A DNA stretch of 64,000 bases from Amycolatopsis sp. NBC_00345 (GTDB taxonomy: Bacteria; Actinomycetota; Actinomycetes; Mycobacteriales; Pseudonocardiaceae). Under the pieces are notes generated by a model, which was given only the letters and a program-made list of their open reading frames with translations, was not told the DNA's origin and did not search any database. The DNA lies in contig NZ_CP107995.1 in NCBI RefSeq assembly GCF_036116635.1, forward strand, positions 2,480,001 to 2,544,000, written 5' to 3'. The position numbers and the translations under genes were made by a program. Positions 8,698-16,630 of this stretch are shown here, piece after piece. The first letter of the stretch is position 1. The number at the start of each line of letters is the position of its first letter.

Positions 8698-9567
8698 TCA
8701 GAGCAATCCCAGTACCAGCGCGAGCGGCGGCCAGGCCGCGCGGCCGCGGCGGGTGCAGGCGAACGACCGCAGCCGCACGTCCGGGCCGGTCAGCGGGAGC
8801 AGCGCGACTTCCGGCCGGGTCTGCCGGTCCAGCGGCAGCAGCCCGACGCCGGGGCCCGCGACGATGAGGTCCTCGACGAGGTCGAGGCTGTCGGCCTGGT
8901 GCCGCACGCGCGGGGTGAACCCGGCCATCGACGCGAGCGTGCGCACCACGTCCTCGTCGGCGCGGTTGCGGGAGTTGCCGATCCAGTCGTGGTCGCGGAA
9001 CGCGCGGAACACCGTGAGCGTGTCCCCGACATCCTCGGCCGGCGCGGGCACGCCGAGCCCCCACGGCGCTGTCCACAAGGGAGCGACGTCGATCGTGCGG
9101 TCGACGGTGGCCGGTGCCAGGTCGTAGTCGTAGGTCAGGGCGAGGTCGACGTCGTCGGCCAGCAGCTGCGCCAGGGCCTCGGCCGGCTCGTACTCGTTGA
9201 TCACCAGCCGCACCTGCGGGTACCGCTCGGCGAGCTGGTCCGCGACCGGCAGCAGCGAGCGCCGGATGGCCGTGGCGAACCCGGCGACGCGCACGGTGCC
9301 GTCGGGCTCGGTGCCGGGATCGAGGTCGGCGCGGGCGGCTTCGACCGCGGCCAGGATCGACACGGCGTGCTCGGCCAGCCGCCGCCCGGCCGGGGTCAGC
9401 CGCACCCGGCGCCCGTGCGGCTCCAGCAGCGGCGCGCCGGTTTCCCGGGCCAGCACGGCGATCTGCTGCGAAACGGTCGACGTCGTGGTCCCGAGCACAT
9501 CGGCGACCGCGTGCATCGAGCCCAGCCGGGACAGTTCGAGCAGGAACTGCAGCCTGCGAGTCTCCAT
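8698..9567 (-). CDS. LysR-family transcriptional regulator
   Basis: A 289-residue regulator with an N-terminal winged HTH (METRRLQFLLELSRLGSMHAVADVLGTTTSTVSQQI, given here only as residues 1-36) and a type 2 periplasmic-binding-like effector domain from about residue 90. It is divergent from the EamA-type exporter gene and probably controls it. ATG 9567 is chosen; a second in-frame ATG at 9582 falls in the repeat pair that looks like the regulator's own operator. The effector is unknown; for EamA neighbours amino acids are common. Confidence 0.85.
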   Translation of the reverse strand: METRRLQFLLELSRLGSMHAVADVLGTTTSTVSQQIAVLARETGAPLLEPHGRRVRLTPAGRRLAEHAVSILAAVEAARADLDPGTEPDGTVRVAGFATAIRRSLLPVADQLAERYPQVRLVINEYEPAEALAQLLADDVDLALTYDYDLAPATVDRTIDVAPLWTAPWGLGVPAPAEDVGDTLTVFRAFRDHDWIGNSRNRADEDVVRTLASMAGFTPRVRHQADSLDLVEDLIVAGPGVGLLPLDRQTRPEVALLPLTGPDVRLRSFACTRRGRAAWPPLALVLGLL

Positions 9568-9576
9568 CCCGGCATT

Positions 9577-9608
9577 GTCCATGATCACCGAACGGTACGT
9601 CCATGATC
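9577..9608. promoter_or_regulatory. Candidate LysR operator: direct repeat GTCCATGATC
   Basis: GTCCATGATC occurs at 9577-9586 and again at 9599-9608, a 22-base period (about two helical turns), in the divergent LysR/exporter promoter. Two-site binding in a divergent promoter is typical of LysR proteins. Assignment is inference. Confidence 0.45.
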
Positions 9609-9650
9609 GGCACGTGGACACGAACGGTCTCCGGGGGCTTATCTGGACGC

Positions 9651-10556
9651 GTGCTCCCTTCGTCTCCCCGCGCCGGTGCCTCGCTCGCCGTCGGCGCGAT
9701 GCTCTGCGTCCAGCTCGGCCTCGCGGTGTCCGTGAGCCTGTTCGACGAGGTCGGCCCCGGTGGCGCGGCGTTCCTCCGCCTGGCCTGGGCCGGGGTGCTG
9801 CTGCTCGTGCTGGTCCGGCCGCGGCTTTCGTCGTTCAGCCGGTCGACGCTGCTCGCGTGCGTGGCGCTCGGCGTGGTGACCGCGGGCATGACGATGATGT
9901 TCATGGCGGCCGTGGCGCGGCTGCCGATGGGCACGGCGAGCGCGCTGGAGTTCCTGGGCCCGCTGACCGTCGCGGTGGTGCGGGGGAGTGGCGGGAAACG
10001 GCTGTGGCCGGTGCTCGCGGCCGTCGGCGTGCTGCTGCTGACCGAGCCGTGGCGGGGCGGCGTGGACCTGGTGGGCGTCGGCTACGCGCTGGCGTCGGCG
10101 GTCTGCTGGGGGAGCTACATCCTGCTGACGCAACGGGTCGGCGACGAGGTGGCGGGCGTCCGCGGCCTGGCCGTGTCGATGCCGGTGGCGGGCCTGGTCG
10201 GGACGATCGTGGGCGGCCCCGCGGTGTTCGGGCACCTGACCTGGCAGCTCGTGCTCGCCGGGCTGGGCCTGGCGCTGCTGGTGCCGGTGATCCCGTTCTG
10301 CTTCGAGATGCTCGCCCTGCGCCGGCTGACGACGTCCGCGTTCGGCACGCTGATGAGCGTGGAGCCCGCGCTGGCCCTGGTCATCGGACTGGTTGTCCTG
10401 CACCAGATCCCGGACGCGGGCGCCGTCGCGGGGGTGGCGTTCGTGGTGGCGGCGGGCATCGGCGCGGAACGGACCGGGGCGCGGGAACCGGTCGCCCCGG
10501 TCCGGGACCGGAAGACGGACGCCGGCCGCGAGGTTCCGGCGCCTCAGCCGAAATAG
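9651..10556 (+). CDS. EamA/DMT-family transporter (RhtA-like exporter)
   Basis: About 301 residues with ten hydrophobic segments in two EamA repeats. The second repeat has the pattern seen in RhtA-type homoserine/threonine exporters (FCFEMLALRRLTTSAFG then LMSVEPALALVIG). It probably exports a small amino acid or metabolite. The frame opens at ATG 9603, but that lies within the operator-like repeats, so GTG 9651 is preferred, with a weak G-rich box about 13 bases upstream. It overlaps the 3' end of the convergent monooxygenase gene by 13 bases. Confidence 0.78.
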   Translation: MLPSSPRAGASLAVGAMLCVQLGLAVSVSLFDEVGPGGAAFLRLAWAGVLLLVLVRPRLSSFSRSTLLACVALGVVTAGMTMMFMAAVARLPMGTASALEFLGPLTVAVVRGSGGKRLWPVLAAVGVLLLTEPWRGGVDLVGVGYALASAVCWGSYILLTQRVGDEVAGVRGLAVSMPVAGLVGTIVGGPAVFGHLTWQLVLAGLGLALLVPVIPFCFEMLALRRLTTSAFGTLMSVEPALALVIGLVVLHQIPDAGAVAGVAFVVAAGIGAERTGAREPVAPVRDRKTDAGREVPAPQPK

Positions 10557-12109
10557 GTGCCGTTCGTGGCGAAGGGGAGGAACGACACCAGGGTTTCGGG
10601 CAGCACCGGGGCGGGCTGCAGCGGAACGACCAGCGCGGTGTAGCCGTCGGGGCGGATCAGGACGAGCGTGTCGTCCTCGACGCCGAACGCGGCCCGCACG
10701 TCGCCCCGCGGGCCGGTGATCGCGCCCTTCCCGATGCGGTGCAGGTGGATTTCGTCGTGGCGGAGGGCTCCAAGCCCAACGTCGGCGGAATCGGTGAAGG
10801 CGAGCGCCGTCCAGTGAGGGCCGCGCAGGAGGTCCATAGTGGTGCCGGCGAAGCCCGGGCCGCGCAGTCCGGTGACGTAGGGGACCCGGCGGCCCTGGCC
10901 GTCGTGGGTCAGCGCGCTCCGCGGGTAGGCAATGGTGAGCCCGGGGGTGAAGTCGTCGGCGAGCCGGGACATGGCCGTGGACAGGTGCGCGGCGTCGCTG
11001 TGGACGTTGTCGTGCATCCGGTCCGACTTGGTGGTGCTGGCGTCGAGCACGGTCACGGCGACCGGCCGGCGCTCGGGCTCGTAGGTGTCCAGCAGGGCCG
11101 GGTCGGCGCCGCGGGTCACGGCCGCGAGCTTCCAGCCGAGGTTGTAGGCGTCCTGGATGCCGGTGTTCATGCCCTGGCCCCCGGCCGGGGTGTGCGTGTG
11201 GGCGGCGTCGCCGGCGAGCAGGACCCGGCCCGAGCGGTAGTGCTCGGCGAGGCGGACGTTCGCGCCGTAGAGCGAAAGCCACGACGCTCCGGTGAAGCGG
11301 ACACGCCCGGCGCCGGCGCGCTCGTCGACGATGCGCTGGTACAGCTCGAGCGACGGTTCCTCGTAGCCGCCTTCGGTGGCGGGCACGGCGCACTGGAACT
11401 GCCACAGGTCGGTGCCGGTCAGCGGGGTCAGCGCGAGCATGCCGGTCGGGGACGCCCACATGTGCATCCGCCCGCGGTCCAGGTCGAGCGTGTGCACGTC
11501 GCCGAGGTAGTTGGAAGTGGGCCTGGTGACGCCTTCGAACGGCATGGCGAGCGCCTTGCGCACGGTGCTGCGCCCGCCGTCGGCGCCGACGACCCAGCGG
11601 GCGCGGACGAGGCTGGGACCCTCCGGTCCGCGAAGCTCGACCTCTACTCCGCTTTCGATCTCCTTGAGGCCTTCGACTTCGGTGAGCCCGGTGACGGCCG
11701 TGCCGAACCGGACCTCGCCGCCGTACTGCGCGTGCCGCTCGCGCAGCGCCCGCTCGACGTCGAACTCGGCGATCCAGAGCATTTCCGGGTACGGCGTGGC
11801 GATGGCGGACGGCCCGGTGAGCGGTTCGCGGTCGGTCCAGCCACCGTCGACGTCGTAGAGGCGGACCGGGAGCTGCACGTCGCCAGTGGTGAGAATCTCG
11901 GCCGCGATGCCGAGGTCGTCGAACACCTCGAGGCTCCGGGAATGCACTCCCTTGCCTCGTGACGTGCTGCTCGGCGTCTCGAGCCGTTCGACGATCCGGT
12001 GCCGCACACCGCGGCGGGCGAGTTCGCAGGCGAGCGTCAGCCCGGTCGGGCCGGCGCCCACGACGAGCACGTCGGTGTCGAACAAGGGGGTTTCGGCGGT
12101 ACGGCTCAT
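10544..12109 (-). CDS. FAD-dependent aromatic-type monooxygenase (PheA/TetX-like, group A flavin hydroxylase)
   Basis: A 521-residue flavoprotein. The FAD-binding Rossmann motif VVGAGPTGLTLACELARRG is near residue 16; the second FAD motif reads GDAAHTHTPAGGQGMNTGIQDA near residue 300, and the C-terminal domain has the thioredoxin-like fold region of the phenol hydroxylase group. Such enzymes hydroxylate aromatic compounds or inactivate antibiotics such as rifampicin or tetracycline using NAD(P)H and O2. The gene is divergent from a TetR gene with a long palindrome between them, a layout typical of an inducible detoxification pair. The substrate is unknown. Confidence 0.88.
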   Translation of the reverse strand: MSRTAETPLFDTDVLVVGAGPTGLTLACELARRGVRHRIVERLETPSSTSRGKGVHSRSLEVFDDLGIAAEILTTGDVQLPVRLYDVDGGWTDREPLTGPSAIATPYPEMLWIAEFDVERALRERHAQYGGEVRFGTAVTGLTEVEGLKEIESGVEVELRGPEGPSLVRARWVVGADGGRSTVRKALAMPFEGVTRPTSNYLGDVHTLDLDRGRMHMWASPTGMLALTPLTGTDLWQFQCAVPATEGGYEEPSLELYQRIVDERAGAGRVRFTGASWLSLYGANVRLAEHYRSGRVLLAGDAAHTHTPAGGQGMNTGIQDAYNLGWKLAAVTRGADPALLDTYEPERRPVAVTVLDASTTKSDRMHDNVHSDAAHLSTAMSRLADDFTPGLTIAYPRSALTHDGQGRRVPYVTGLRGPGFAGTTMDLLRGPHWTALAFTDSADVGLGALRHDEIHLHRIGKGAITGPRGDVRAAFGVEDDTLVLIRPDGYTALVVPLQPAPVLPETLVSFLPFATNGTYFG

Positions 12110-12141
12110 GGTTGCTGCCTCCTGGAAGCGCGGTGGACTCT

Positions 12142-12184
12142 AGATTTCACACTACACCGTGCAGTGTGAAATCTGCCAGTAGAC
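12142..12184. promoter_or_regulatory. TetR operator palindrome and -10 box
   Basis: AGATTTCACACT (12142-12153) and its exact complement (12163-12174) flank a 9-base centre, between the monooxygenase and TetR start codons. TAGACT at 12179-12184 is a good -10 whose predicted start site coincides with ATG 12192, suggesting a leaderless TetR mRNA that the bound repressor would block. Confidence 0.75.
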
Positions 12185-12191
12185 TGTGCCG

Positions 12192-12806
12192 ATGCCTGAA
12201 GACGAGCCGACCGTCCGGCCGAGCAGCCTGCGCAAACGAGCGGCGGTCCTCACCGCCGGCCGTGCGCTCTTCCTCGGCGACGGGTACGAGCGGACCAGCG
12301 TCGACGCCGTCGCCGCCCGGGCCGGGATCTCGAAGCGCACCGTCTATGACTACTTCGGGGACAAGGACGGGCTGTTCGACGCGGTGATCGTGGATGTGGG
12401 CGCCGAGGTCGTCGAAGCCGTGCGCGGGGCGGCCGACGCGGAGCTCACGGCCGGCCGTGACATCCGCGAAGCGCTGCTCGCGTTCGCCCGCCGGATCGCC
12501 ATCGACACGGTGGCGTCGTCGGAACACCGGCTGCTGCGGCAACTCGCGAACACCGAGCGGCGGACCCGCCGCGCCCTGGCCGGGTTCGACGACCAGCCCG
12601 AGGCCCTGCTGGCCGAGCGCTTCGCCGAGCTCACCCGCGAAGGCGTGCTCAGCACGGCGAATCCCGGCCGGGCCGCGCAGCACTTCGTCGCTCTGACGTT
12701 CATGCTGGCCCTCGACGTGACCCGCTCCGCTTCGGGAGAGGACGCCGACATCGACGCCTTGCTCGTGGACGGCGTTGATGCCTTCCTCCGCGCCTATCAC
12801 GGGTGA
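12192..12806 (+). CDS. TetR-family regulator (controls the adjacent monooxygenase)
   Basis: A 204-residue repressor. The N-terminal HTH includes RTSVDAVAARAGISKRTVYDYFGDK (residues about 36-60), the canonical TetR recognition helix pattern; the remainder is the ligand-binding domain. ATG 12192 fits a leaderless transcript from the -10 at 12179; an in-frame GTG lies at 12186. It is divergent from the FAD monooxygenase and probably represses both genes. Confidence 0.88.
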   Translation: MPEDEPTVRPSSLRKRAAVLTAGRALFLGDGYERTSVDAVAARAGISKRTVYDYFGDKDGLFDAVIVDVGAEVVEAVRGAADAELTAGRDIREALLAFARRIAIDTVASSEHRLLRQLANTERRTRRALAGFDDQPEALLAERFAELTREGVLSTANPGRAAQHFVALTFMLALDVTRSASGEDADIDALLVDGVDAFLRAYHG

Positions 12807-12854
12807 GCTGCCCTTACCCGTAAGTGCGTACTTCAAGATCACGTGCGCTTTCCT

Positions 12855-12860
12855 TAGGCT
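12855..12860 (+). promoter_or_regulatory. -10 box TAGGCT of a leaderless gene
   Basis: TAGGCT ends seven bases before ATG 12868, so transcription probably begins at or beside the start codon. No ribosome binding site is present, consistent with leaderless translation. Confidence 0.6.
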
Positions 12861-12867
12861 GGCGCGC

Positions 12868-13494
12868 ATGCGTGTGGAAATCTGGAGCGACATCGTCTGC
12901 CCGTGGTGCTACCTCGGCAAGGCCCGGTTCGAGGCGGCGCTCGCCTCGTTCGAGCACCGGGACGAGGTGGAGGTGACGTTCCGGGCGTTCGAGCTGGACC
13001 CGTCGCGCGACACCGTGGAGCCGGTGCAGCAGCTGCTGGCCGGGCGGTACGGGCCCGAGGCCGTGCAGATGGAGGAGCGCCTGGCGGGCCTCGTGGCGGC
13101 CGAGGGGCTCGGCTACCGCGTCGACCGCGAGGTCGGCAACACCTTCGACGCGCACCGCCTGCTGCACCTCGCGCGCGAGCAGGGCGTGGAGAACGAGATG
13201 GTGAACGCCCTGTTCACGGCCAACTTCGCCGAGGCGCGCCCGCTGTTCACCGGCAGCACCCTGCTCGACGTCGCGGCCGAGGCGGGGCTGGACCGGGCGG
13301 CGGCGGAGCGGGTGCTCGCCGATCCCGCGGCCTACGCCGAGGCCGTCCGCGAGGAGGAGCAGGAGGCCGCGCGGCTCGGTGCCACCGGCGTGCCGTTCTT
13401 CGTGCTGGACCGCAAGTTCGGCGTCGCCGGCGGGCAGTCGGTGGAGGTTTTCACGCGGGCGCTGGAGCAGGCCTGGGGTCAGCGGGCGGCCTGA
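12868..13494 (+). CDS. DsbA-family oxidoreductase, FrnE-like
   Basis: A 208-residue cytoplasmic protein of the thioredoxin fold. The active-site motif is VCPWCYLGK near residue 10 (CPWC), followed by the long helical insertion of the FrnE/2-hydroxychromene isomerase-like group and a C-terminal GVPFFVLDRKFGVAGGQS cis-proline loop. Likely a thiol-disulfide oxidoreductase acting on proteins or small thiols. There is no signal peptide. It is transcribed alone. Confidence 0.88.
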   Translation: MRVEIWSDIVCPWCYLGKARFEAALASFEHRDEVEVTFRAFELDPSRDTVEPVQQLLAGRYGPEAVQMEERLAGLVAAEGLGYRVDREVGNTFDAHRLLHLAREQGVENEMVNALFTANFAEARPLFTGSTLLDVAAEAGLDRAAAERVLADPAAYAEAVREEEQEAARLGATGVPFFVLDRKFGVAGGQSVEVFTRALEQAWGQRAA

Positions 13495-13516
13495 GCGGGT
13501 CGCGCGCCGAGCGCCT

Positions 13517-13551
13517 CTACTGTGGACGCCGCGGCTCGGTGTCCACAGTAG
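13517..13551. terminator. Bidirectional terminator hairpin
   Basis: CTACTGTGGAC (13517-13527) pairs perfectly with GTCCACAGTAG (13541-13551) around a 13-base loop, in the 63-base gap between convergent genes. No U-run follows, as is common in high-GC actinobacteria. Confidence 0.65.
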
Positions 13552-13557
13552 ACCAGC

Positions 13558-14058
13558 TCAGCCGGACCAGCCGCTGAGGCGGTTGAGCAGGCGTTCCAGC
13601 ACCTCGGGGTCGGCGGCGACGGGGGCGCCGGAGACCGGCTCGTCCACCAGGGTGCGCCGCTCCTGGCGGCGGGGGAGCCGGACCTGGCCCGCGGAGAGCC
13701 CGCCGGGCAGCGGCAGCTCGCACCAGGTGGTGCGGCCGGCGGCGCCGCGGGGCTCGACGCCCATCCGCTCGCCGGGCGCCGGCCTCGGCGGTCTGGGGTC
13801 GGGCAGGTCGTCCTCGACCTCCACCAGCAGCACGTCGCCGCGCAGCTGCAGCCGCACGGTGACGAACGCGGGCGCCGCGGGGCGGCTCTGGTCCACGACG
13901 TCGCCGACGAGGCGGGCGGTCGTGGCGGTCACCTGCTCCACCATCGGCAGCAGGGACCAGTCGGTCAGGAGCAGGCGGACGAACAGCTCGGTGCACGGAA
14001 CTGCACTGGGCTGCGCCACCAGTCGGAGATCGTCCACCTGGGTGGTGCGCGCGCTCAA
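13558..14058 (-). CDS. ATP-binding (HATPase_c_2, RsbW-like) protein with degenerate N-box
   Basis: This 166-residue protein aligns in pattern with actinobacterial anti-sigma/serine kinase-type ATPases: LRLVAQPSAVPCTELFVRLLLTDW at the N-terminus, VRLQLRGDVLLVEVEDD as the Asp-containing G1 region, and TTWCELPLP at the end. The N-box where the family has E-L-V-x-N-A reads ARLVGDVVDQS, lacking the Mg-binding Asn, so ATP hydrolysis is doubtful. TTG 14058 is used as start because of the GGAAGGTGAGG purine stretch before it. Partners are unknown; the nearby sigma factor gene at 14379 is divergent. Confidence 0.6.
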   Translation of the reverse strand: MSARTTQVDDLRLVAQPSAVPCTELFVRLLLTDWSLLPMVEQVTATTARLVGDVVDQSRPAAPAFVTVRLQLRGDVLLVEVEDDLPDPRPPRPAPGERMGVEPRGAAGRTTWCELPLPGGLSAGQVRLPRRQERRTLVDEPVSGAPVAADPEVLERLLNRLSGWSG

Positions 14059-14378
14059 GCCTCACCTTCCTCGTCGGCTTGCGGGCCCGGCCGAGCGGGA
14101 CCGTGCGGGCATCATGCCACCGCCGCCACGCCGGTGGTCGGCGGGAGGGCGGTGTGGGTGTCCGGGCGGTTACGCCCGTGAAACCGCCCTGGGAACGCCG
14201 CAGGTCAGAGCTTCGCCGCGAAGGTCTGGACCAGTGGTCCGCGGGCCGGTGCCCGGCGGGACCCGAAACTGTGAACGAAAGACTCCGGCCCGCCCCTCCG
14301 AGAAGCCGGGCGGCCGGCGGCTCAACCTTTTGCCGCCGTCGCCCGTCAAACCCGGCATGTGCGCGCGCAAGGTCCCTG
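14059..14378. other. Divergent intergenic region, 320 bases
   Basis: Separates the HATPase-like gene and the sigma factor gene. It must hold both promoters, but I see no convincing housekeeping -35/-10 pair. A GGGAAC-type ECF -35 candidate occurs near 14189 without a clear partner. No gene is supported. Confidence 0.35.
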
Positions 14379-14891
14379 ATGGCCCGAGGTGACGCCGAAT
14401 TCGCCGAGTTCGTCCTGGCGAGCTCGGCGCGGCTGCTGCGCGCCGCGTACCTGCTCACCGGCGACCGTCACCAGGCCGAGGACGACGTCCAGACCGCACT
14501 GGTCCGCACGTACACCTCGTGGGGGAAGATCCGGCGGCAGGACCCGTTCGCCTACACCCGCCGGGTGCTTTCGAACCACGTGATCGACCGCTGGCGCCGC
14601 CCGATCCGCGAGGACGCCACCGAAGAGCTGCCCGAGCGGGCCGTCATCCGGGACTTCACCGATGGCGTCGTCACGCAGGAATGGCTGATGCGCGCGCTGG
14701 CGGAGCTGAGCGCGCGGGAACGCGCGATCGTGGTGCTGCGGCACTTCTGGGACCTGTCCGAGGCGGACGTCGCCGCGGAGCTGAAGGTTTCGCTGGGGAC
14801 GGTGAAGAGCACGAACTCCCGGGCGCTCGCGAAGATGCGTGTCGCGGCCGGACCGGAGCTGGTCGAGTGCGTGGCGGGGAGGGCCTCGTGA
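14379..14891 (+). CDS. RNA polymerase sigma factor, SigE/ECF-type (sigma-70 family)
   Basis: A 170-residue two-domain sigma factor. Region 2 carries ASSARLLRAAYLLTGDRHQAEDDVQ (DNA melting and -10 recognition); region 4 ends with an HTH (SEADVAAELKVSLGTVKSTNSRALAKM) that reads the -35. The insertion and sequence style match the actinobacterial SigE-family group. ATG 14379 follows a CAAGG box. It overlaps the next gene by four bases (GTGA), so the downstream membrane protein is probably its translationally coupled regulator. Confidence 0.9.
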   Translation: MARGDAEFAEFVLASSARLLRAAYLLTGDRHQAEDDVQTALVRTYTSWGKIRRQDPFAYTRRVLSNHVIDRWRRPIREDATEELPERAVIRDFTDGVVTQEWLMRALAELSARERAIVVLRHFWDLSEADVAAELKVSLGTVKSTNSRALAKMRVAAGPELVECVAGRAS

Positions 14892-15586
14892 CGGACCTCG
14901 ACGGCCTGCGCGCCGCCCTCGCCGAACCGCCTGCCGAGACGTTCGCGGAGGTCGACCTGGCGCGGGTGATGCGGCTGGGCGGCCGCCGGCGCCGCTACCG
15001 CCGTCTGGCCACGGGGACGGTGGCGCTGGCCGCGGTGGCGGCGGTGGCCGGCACGGTCGTCGGCGTGCAGCAGTGGCGCGCGCCCTCACCACCGGCGGTC
15101 GGGGCGCCGCCCGCGGCCACACCCGGGTGGCCCACGACGTCCGACGGCGTGCAGATAGGCGAGGTCATCGACACCGGCGCCGTGGACAAGGAGGGCGAGG
15201 TGGTGCTGTACCTGCGCGCGCTCGACCCGGACCGGTACCAGCCCGGACCGGAGGCGGGGCGGTACCAGCTGGTGCTCGGCCATCGGGCCGGGAAGGACGT
15301 CACGGCGGACGTGGTGACCGGCTCGCCCGGCGTCACGGAGGGCTTCCACGCGCTGACCGCCGGCCGCCCGGGCCGCGACGTCCCGTTCTACGGCTACTAC
15401 GCCGGCCCCGCGCGGCGCATCATCGCCGAGGCGGGCGGGCTGATCTACACCGCGGCGACGTCGGTGGTCGAGCCGGCGGGCGTGACGGTCTTCTGGTTCC
15501 CCCGCAAGGACGCCGGGGCGCTGGCCGCCCTGCCGGCCCTGCCGATGTACGTCTACGACGGCGACGGCCACCGACTGCCGTCCTGA
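14888..15586 (+). CDS. Putative anti-sigma-like single-pass membrane protein
   Basis: A 232-residue protein with a short cytoplasmic N-terminus (about 38 residues), an Arg-rich stop (GGRRRRYRR), one transmembrane helix (about 40-62) and an extracytoplasmic domain of about 165 residues with no recognised family. It has no zinc HxxxCxxC anti-sigma motif. The GTG start overlaps the sigma factor stop and the topology matches regulatory partners of ECF sigma factors. The role as anti-sigma is inferred from coupling and layout. Confidence 0.55.
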   Translation: MTDLDGLRAALAEPPAETFAEVDLARVMRLGGRRRRYRRLATGTVALAAVAAVAGTVVGVQQWRAPSPPAVGAPPAATPGWPTTSDGVQIGEVIDTGAVDKEGEVVLYLRALDPDRYQPGPEAGRYQLVLGHRAGKDVTADVVTGSPGVTEGFHALTAGRPGRDVPFYGYYAGPARRIIAEAGGLIYTAATSVVEPAGVTVFWFPRKDAGALAALPALPMYVYDGDGHRLPS

Positions 15587-15703
15587 GCCCGCCCAGGCCC
15601 CGCGATCACCGGGGTACCCCTGGCGGGGGTCGCCCGCCCGTGGGACGGGGCTTCAGTGTCCGCGCGTCCCGGTGCATGGTGGCCCCTACAGGGAGGGGAG
15701 CCG

Positions 15704-15943
15704 ATGGGGCAGGACGATTTTTCCGGGCCGATCGTGGCGGGCCGCCAGGTGACCTACCGGCCGGGCGGGTGCCGGTCCGGGGCGCGGCTGGTGTGCCGGC
15801 GGGGCGTGGTCGCCGGGGGAGCGGTCTTCGACGAGTACACCGACATCACCTGGGTCCCGGTCCGGGTGGACGGGCGGGCCCTGGACACCGAGCCGGAATG
15901 GGTGCGTGCCGAGAACATCATCGAAGTGGGGGCCGGCGCGTGA
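15704..15943 (+). CDS. Small conserved-looking protein of unknown function (79 aa)
   Basis: ATG 15704 follows a strong AGGGAGGGG box. The product (begins MGQDDFSGPIV) is rich in beta-type residues with an Arg/Gly basic patch and two Trp (TDITWVPV, PEWVRAE). No signal or membrane segment and no family recognised. It overlaps the next small gene by four bases, so the two are probably made together. Confidence 0.5.
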   Translation: MGQDDFSGPIVAGRQVTYRPGGCRSGARLVCRRGVVAGGAVFDEYTDITWVPVRVDGRALDTEPEWVRAENIIEVGAGA

Positions 15944-16053
15944 CGGCCGGCGACACCGCCACCCCGATCTTCGACACCGTGGTCTCGGAGATCGGCCGCC
16001 GGGCGGACCCGAAGCCGGAGCCGGACGGCTCGGAGGAGCCCGCTGACGACTGA
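15940..16053 (+). CDS. Very small acidic protein (37 aa), coupled to preceding gene
   Basis: GTG 15940 overlaps the stop of the 79-residue gene (GTGA). The 37-residue product (MTAGDTATPIFDTVVSEIGR...) has one short amphipathic helix and an acidic Pro-rich tail. It has no separate ribosome binding site, consistent with translational coupling. It may be a chance reading frame, but position and overlap favour a real gene. Confidence 0.35.
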   Translation: MTAGDTATPIFDTVVSEIGRRADPKPEPDGSEEPADD

Positions 16054-16112
16054 GGCGCGGCTCTCCGTACAGTCGGTCGGAGGCCACCCTCCCTCGACCG
16101 CTGGAGTGCCCG

Positions 16113-16553
16113 ATGCCGGAGTCCGCCCGGGCGATCGAGAACCTGATCCTGACCTACGCGGCGTGCGTCGACGCGGGGGACTTCGCCGGCGTCGGCGAGC
16201 TGTTCGCCGAAGGAACGTTCCGAGGCGGCGGCACGCCCGCGACCGGCCGCGAGGCGGTGGAGCGGTACTTCCGCGACACGCTGATCGTCTACGCCGACGG
16301 CACGCCCCGGACCCGGCACCTGACCACGAACCTGCGCGTCGACGTGGACGAGGCCGCCGGCACCGCGACCGCGCACACCTACTGGACCGCGCTGCAGGCC
16401 GTCGAGGACCTCCCGCTGCAGCCGATCGCCTCCGGCCACTACGACGACCGCTTCGCCCGCCGCAACGGGCAGTGGCGCTTCACCGAGCGGCGCCCGTCCG
16501 TCGACCTGGCGGGAAACCTGAAACACCACCTGAAGCCCAGGGCCCAGCCGTGA
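16113..16553 (+). CDS. SnoaL/NTF2-like family protein
   Basis: A 146-residue protein of the NTF2-like cone fold: an N-terminal helix (AIENLILTYAACVDAGDFAGVGELFAE), the GREAVERYFRDTL helix, the strand LTTNLRVDVDEAAGTATAHTYW, and a closing DDRFARRNGQWRFTERR strand pair. The family covers ketosteroid isomerase-like enzymes, polyketide cyclases and hydroxylating proteins of unknown reaction. No catalytic assignment is possible. Single gene, with a hairpin just downstream. Confidence 0.75.
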   Translation: MPESARAIENLILTYAACVDAGDFAGVGELFAEGTFRGGGTPATGREAVERYFRDTLIVYADGTPRTRHLTTNLRVDVDEAAGTATAHTYWTALQAVEDLPLQPIASGHYDDRFARRNGQWRFTERRPSVDLAGNLKHHLKPRAQP

Positions 16554-16557
16554 GTGC

Positions 16558-16576
16558 ACTGTCCTGATCGGACAGT
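16558..16576. terminator. Short terminator hairpin between convergent genes
   Basis: ACTGTCC (16558-16564) pairs with GGACAGT (16570-16576) across TGATC, between the NTF2-like gene and lepB. Confidence 0.45.
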
Positions 16577-16630
16577 CGTGATCGGACGGCCGGTGCGCCC
16601 GGCCCGATGAGGGACCGGGCCGCCCGAGGC

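Noticed and set aside
9603..9650. Upstream ATG of the EamA exporter
   Set aside because: It lies in the operator-like repeat and has no ribosome binding site; GTG 9651 preferred, though not proven.
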